From the NCBI RefSeq assembly GCF_000013205.1, contig NC_007775.1:2811001-2875000 (forward strand): a DNA stretch of 64,000 bases, written 5' to 3'. The translations under genes were made by a program, and so were the position numbers. The DNA comes from Synechococcus sp. JA-3-3Ab (GTDB lineage Bacteria > Cyanobacteriota > Cyanobacteriia > Thermostichales > Thermostichaceae). Under the pieces are notes generated by a model. That model did no database searches. It was not told where the DNA came from and worked only from the letters and a program-made list of their open reading frames with translations. How positions within the stretch are numbered: the stretch's first letter is position 1; the number at the start of each line of letters is the position of its first letter. Below, in pieces: positions 62,539-64,000 of the stretch.

Positions 62539-62894
62539 GCTACAGCGAAGAGCGGCTGGCGCGCATCGAGCGCACGGTGGAGGCCAATGCCCAGGCTATC
62601 GCTCAACTGACCCGACAGAACCAAGAGGTGCTGCAAACCATTGCCGGCACCGAGGAGCGCATTGCCAGAGCCGAGGAACGCATTGCCAAAGCCGAGGAAC
62701 GCATTGCTGGCGCCGAAGAACGTCTGGAGGCCGAGGTCAAACGGTGGGACGAGCGGTTTTTCCAGCTCAGCCGCGATACCCTCAACTTCACCCGCAATGT
62801 AGTGACCATCGCCGCCATCACAGCGGTTTTGATCCCCCTGCTCAGGGATGTCGCTCCCCTGCTGATCGAGCTGCTGCGGGAGGGATCCCGTTAG
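62535..62894 (+). CDS. Coiled-coil membrane protein coupled to the PBP gene
   Basis: 119 residues. Begins inside the ATGA overlap with the PBP stop. An N-terminal coiled coil contains near-perfect seven-residue repeats of the type EERIA(R/K/G)A (residues 37-62), then a basic stretch and a C-terminal transmembrane helix (VVTIAAITAVLIPLLRDVAPLL). Coiled-coil plus membrane tail suggests a protein that oligomerises next to the PBP. No family recognised. Confidence 0.75.
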   Translation: MSYSEERLARIERTVEANAQAIAQLTRQNQEVLQTIAGTEERIARAEERIAKAEERIAGAEERLEAEVKRWDERFFQLSRDTLNFTRNVVTIAAITAVLIPLLRDVAPLLIELLREGSR

Positions 62895-63083
62895 CTCTGG
62901 CCCCCTGCTTGGAGAGGAGGGGACGGTCTCAGCCTGCACGGAAATGGCGAGGGGATCCCAAAGCGTAATCATTCTGAGTTACACTAAGACTGCAAAGAAA
63001 GGTAACGCCGTTGTCCGATTTATCTTTGCCTTCGCTGCGTCCTTTCTTGCATTCTTTGCACAAGACACAGAGGACAGACGATT

Positions 63084-63683
63084 ATGGCTTTTGAACTCCC
63101 GGCTCTGCCCTACCCTGCCGACGCCCTCAAGCCCTATATGTCGGCGGAAACCTTCTCCTACCACCACGGCAAGCACCACGCCGCCTACGTGGCCAACCTA
63201 AACAAGCTGATCGAAGGCACCGAGCTGGCCAATAAGTCGCTAGAAGAAATTATCAAGACCACGTTTGGGGATCCCGACAAAGTGGGCATCTTCAACAATG
63301 CCGCCCAGGTCTGGAACCACACCTTTTTCTGGGAATCCATGAAGCCAGGTGGGGGCGGCGCGCCGACGGGGCCCATCGCCGACAAGATCAACGCCGATTT
63401 TGGCGGCTACGACAAGTTTGTCGAGGCCTTCAAAACGGCGGCGGCCACCCAGTTTGGCAGCGGCTGGGCCTGGCTGGTGCTGGACAACGGCACCCTCAAG
63501 GTTACCAAAACCCCCAACGCCGAAAACCCGCTGGTGCACGGCCAAGTGCCCCTGCTCACTTTGGATGTCTGGGAGCACGCCTACTACCTGGACTACCAAA
63601 ACCGGCGGCCCGACTTCATCAGCGCCTACCTGGAGCACCTAGTGAACTGGGATGCCGCCAATGCCCGGCTGGCTGCTGCCTGA
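63084..63683 (+). CDS. sodB: Superoxide dismutase, iron type
   Basis: 199 residues with metal ligands His in FSYHHGKHH (about 27), His in VWNHTFFW (about 74), and Asp/His in [35 protein letters not shown] and AAQ favour the Fe form, though Fe/Mn choice by sequence is not absolute. Dismutates superoxide in the cytosol. No SOD operon partner. A strong terminator lies at 63753. Confidence 0.95.
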   Translation: MAFELPALPYPADALKPYMSAETFSYHHGKHHAAYVANLNKLIEGTELANKSLEEIIKTTFGDPDKVGIFNNAAQVWNHTFFWESMKPGGGGAPTGPIADKINADFGGYDKFVEAFKTAAATQFGSGWAWLVLDNGTLKVTKTPNAENPLVHGQVPLLTLDVWEHAYYLDYQNRRPDFISAYLEHLVNWDAANARLAAA

Positions 63684-63752
63684 CTGACTCTCTTCTGGGA
63701 TCCTCTGACGGGGGATCCCATCGAGGACTAGCCTTGCCCAGCTCTTTGCTAG

Positions 63753-63778
63753 GGGATCCTCAGGGATCCCTTTTTTTT
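63753..63778 (+). terminator. Rho-independent terminator built on GGATCC
   Basis: GGGATCC (63753-63759), loop TCAG, GGATCCC (63764-63770), then TTTTTTTT. Perfect 7-bp stem and a run of eight T make it a clear intrinsic terminator for sodB. It ends just before the stop codon of the convergent gene at 63783. Confidence 0.8.
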
Positions 63779-63782
63779 CGGC

Positions 63783-64000
63783 CTAGTCCTTCCCCAAGCG
63801 TTCCCGCTCTTCGCGCAGGCGTTCCAGGAAACTGGGCGTGGGGTTTTGGGCAGGGGTGGGGGAGGCAGCAGGAGGAGCGGCCCGATTGATGGGGGGAAAC
63901 AAGGGTTGGTTGATGGGCTGTGGGGGGAGAGGCTTGGCTGGGACACGAGCTGGAGAAGGTGGAGCAGCGGGTGTGGGCACTGCAACCGGTCGGGGCGGGG
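63783..64000 (-). CDS. C-terminal part of a proline-rich protein, cut by the right edge
   Basis: A frame open at the right edge and ending in TAG/TAA-type stop at 63783 codes about 70 residues: PRPVAVPTPAAPPSP, then a Pro-rich linker and a final charged helix FLERLREERERLGKD. A start would lie beyond the window. The Pro-rich tail suggests an envelope or linker region; function not recognisable. Confidence 0.6.
   Translation of the reverse strand, partial: PPRPVAVPTPAAPPSPARVPAKPLPPQPINQPLFPPINRAAPPAASPTPAQNPTPSFLERLREERERLGKD

Overview
The window looks like chromosomal DNA of a unicellular, probably thermophilic cyanobacterium. Photosynthesis genes support this: Psb27, a CpcS-type bilin lyase, a one-helix high-light-inducible protein, a Z-ISO/NnrU carotenoid isomerase, a Tic22-like protein and Fe superoxide dismutase. 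The DNA is GC-rich and carries a great many copies of the palindrome GGATCC, usually as GGGATCCC. From memory, that pattern and the gene content fit the Yellowstone Synechococcus A/B-prime group (JA-3-3Ab / JA-2-3B'a); this assignment is inference.

Layout. 0-6 kb: folE with an SDR gene, a FutC-type ABC ATPase, a tic22-like gene with prmC, and a histidine kinase with a worn-down ATPase domain. 6-14 kb: psb27 and Z-ISO divergent, a thioredoxin-like gene, then a minus-strand run (GH57 glycosidase, prolyl aminopeptidase, PDZ protein, small membrane protein, hydantoinase B). 14-25 kb: HNH protein, cpcS, a two-domain CDC48-like AAA ATPase convergent with glcD, a methyltransferase, rpmI-rplT-SBP convergent with purH, ExbB/ExbD convergent with argF. 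25-41 kb: CtpA-type protease, proA, RRM protein, DsbA-like protein, HNH protein, SPOR-like protein, recJ, metallophosphoesterase, rdgB, tmk, CHAD protein, potD-like gene and a 47-codon hli gene.

41-52.6 kb is the most unusual part. A 1523-residue membrane hybrid kinase carries GAF, CHASE3-like, PAS, PAS, GAF, HisKA, HATPase, REC, REC and HPt modules. Its second GAF domain has the two cysteines of a DXCF-type cyanobacteriochrome, exactly 28 residues apart, so it is a candidate light sensor. Transcribed away from it are three tandem Roadblock/LC7-like paralogues; the third is frameshifted and runs into a tRNA-Leu gene. After tgt comes a cluster with a possible longin/roadblock-like protein, a protein built of two V4R-like halves and a small basic protein. 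A degenerate IS630 element (two in-frame stops, nested ends) and tRNA-Ser follow. The Roadblock stretch and the IS both lack GGATCC.

52.8-64 kb: scpB, 1-Cys peroxiredoxin, an unknown protein, MscS, an alpha/beta hydrolase, a CPBP protease, csaB, an 842-base stretch without a clear gene, a class A penicillin-binding protein translationally coupled to a coiled-coil membrane protein, sodB, and the C-terminal part of a proline-rich protein at the right edge. Recurrent themes are GGATCC palindromes used as hairpins, convergent genes that share a CTAG as both stop codons, and a dispersed CCCTCTCCC/GGGTGAGGG palindromic repeat between genes. No rRNA genes or CRISPR arrays were seen.
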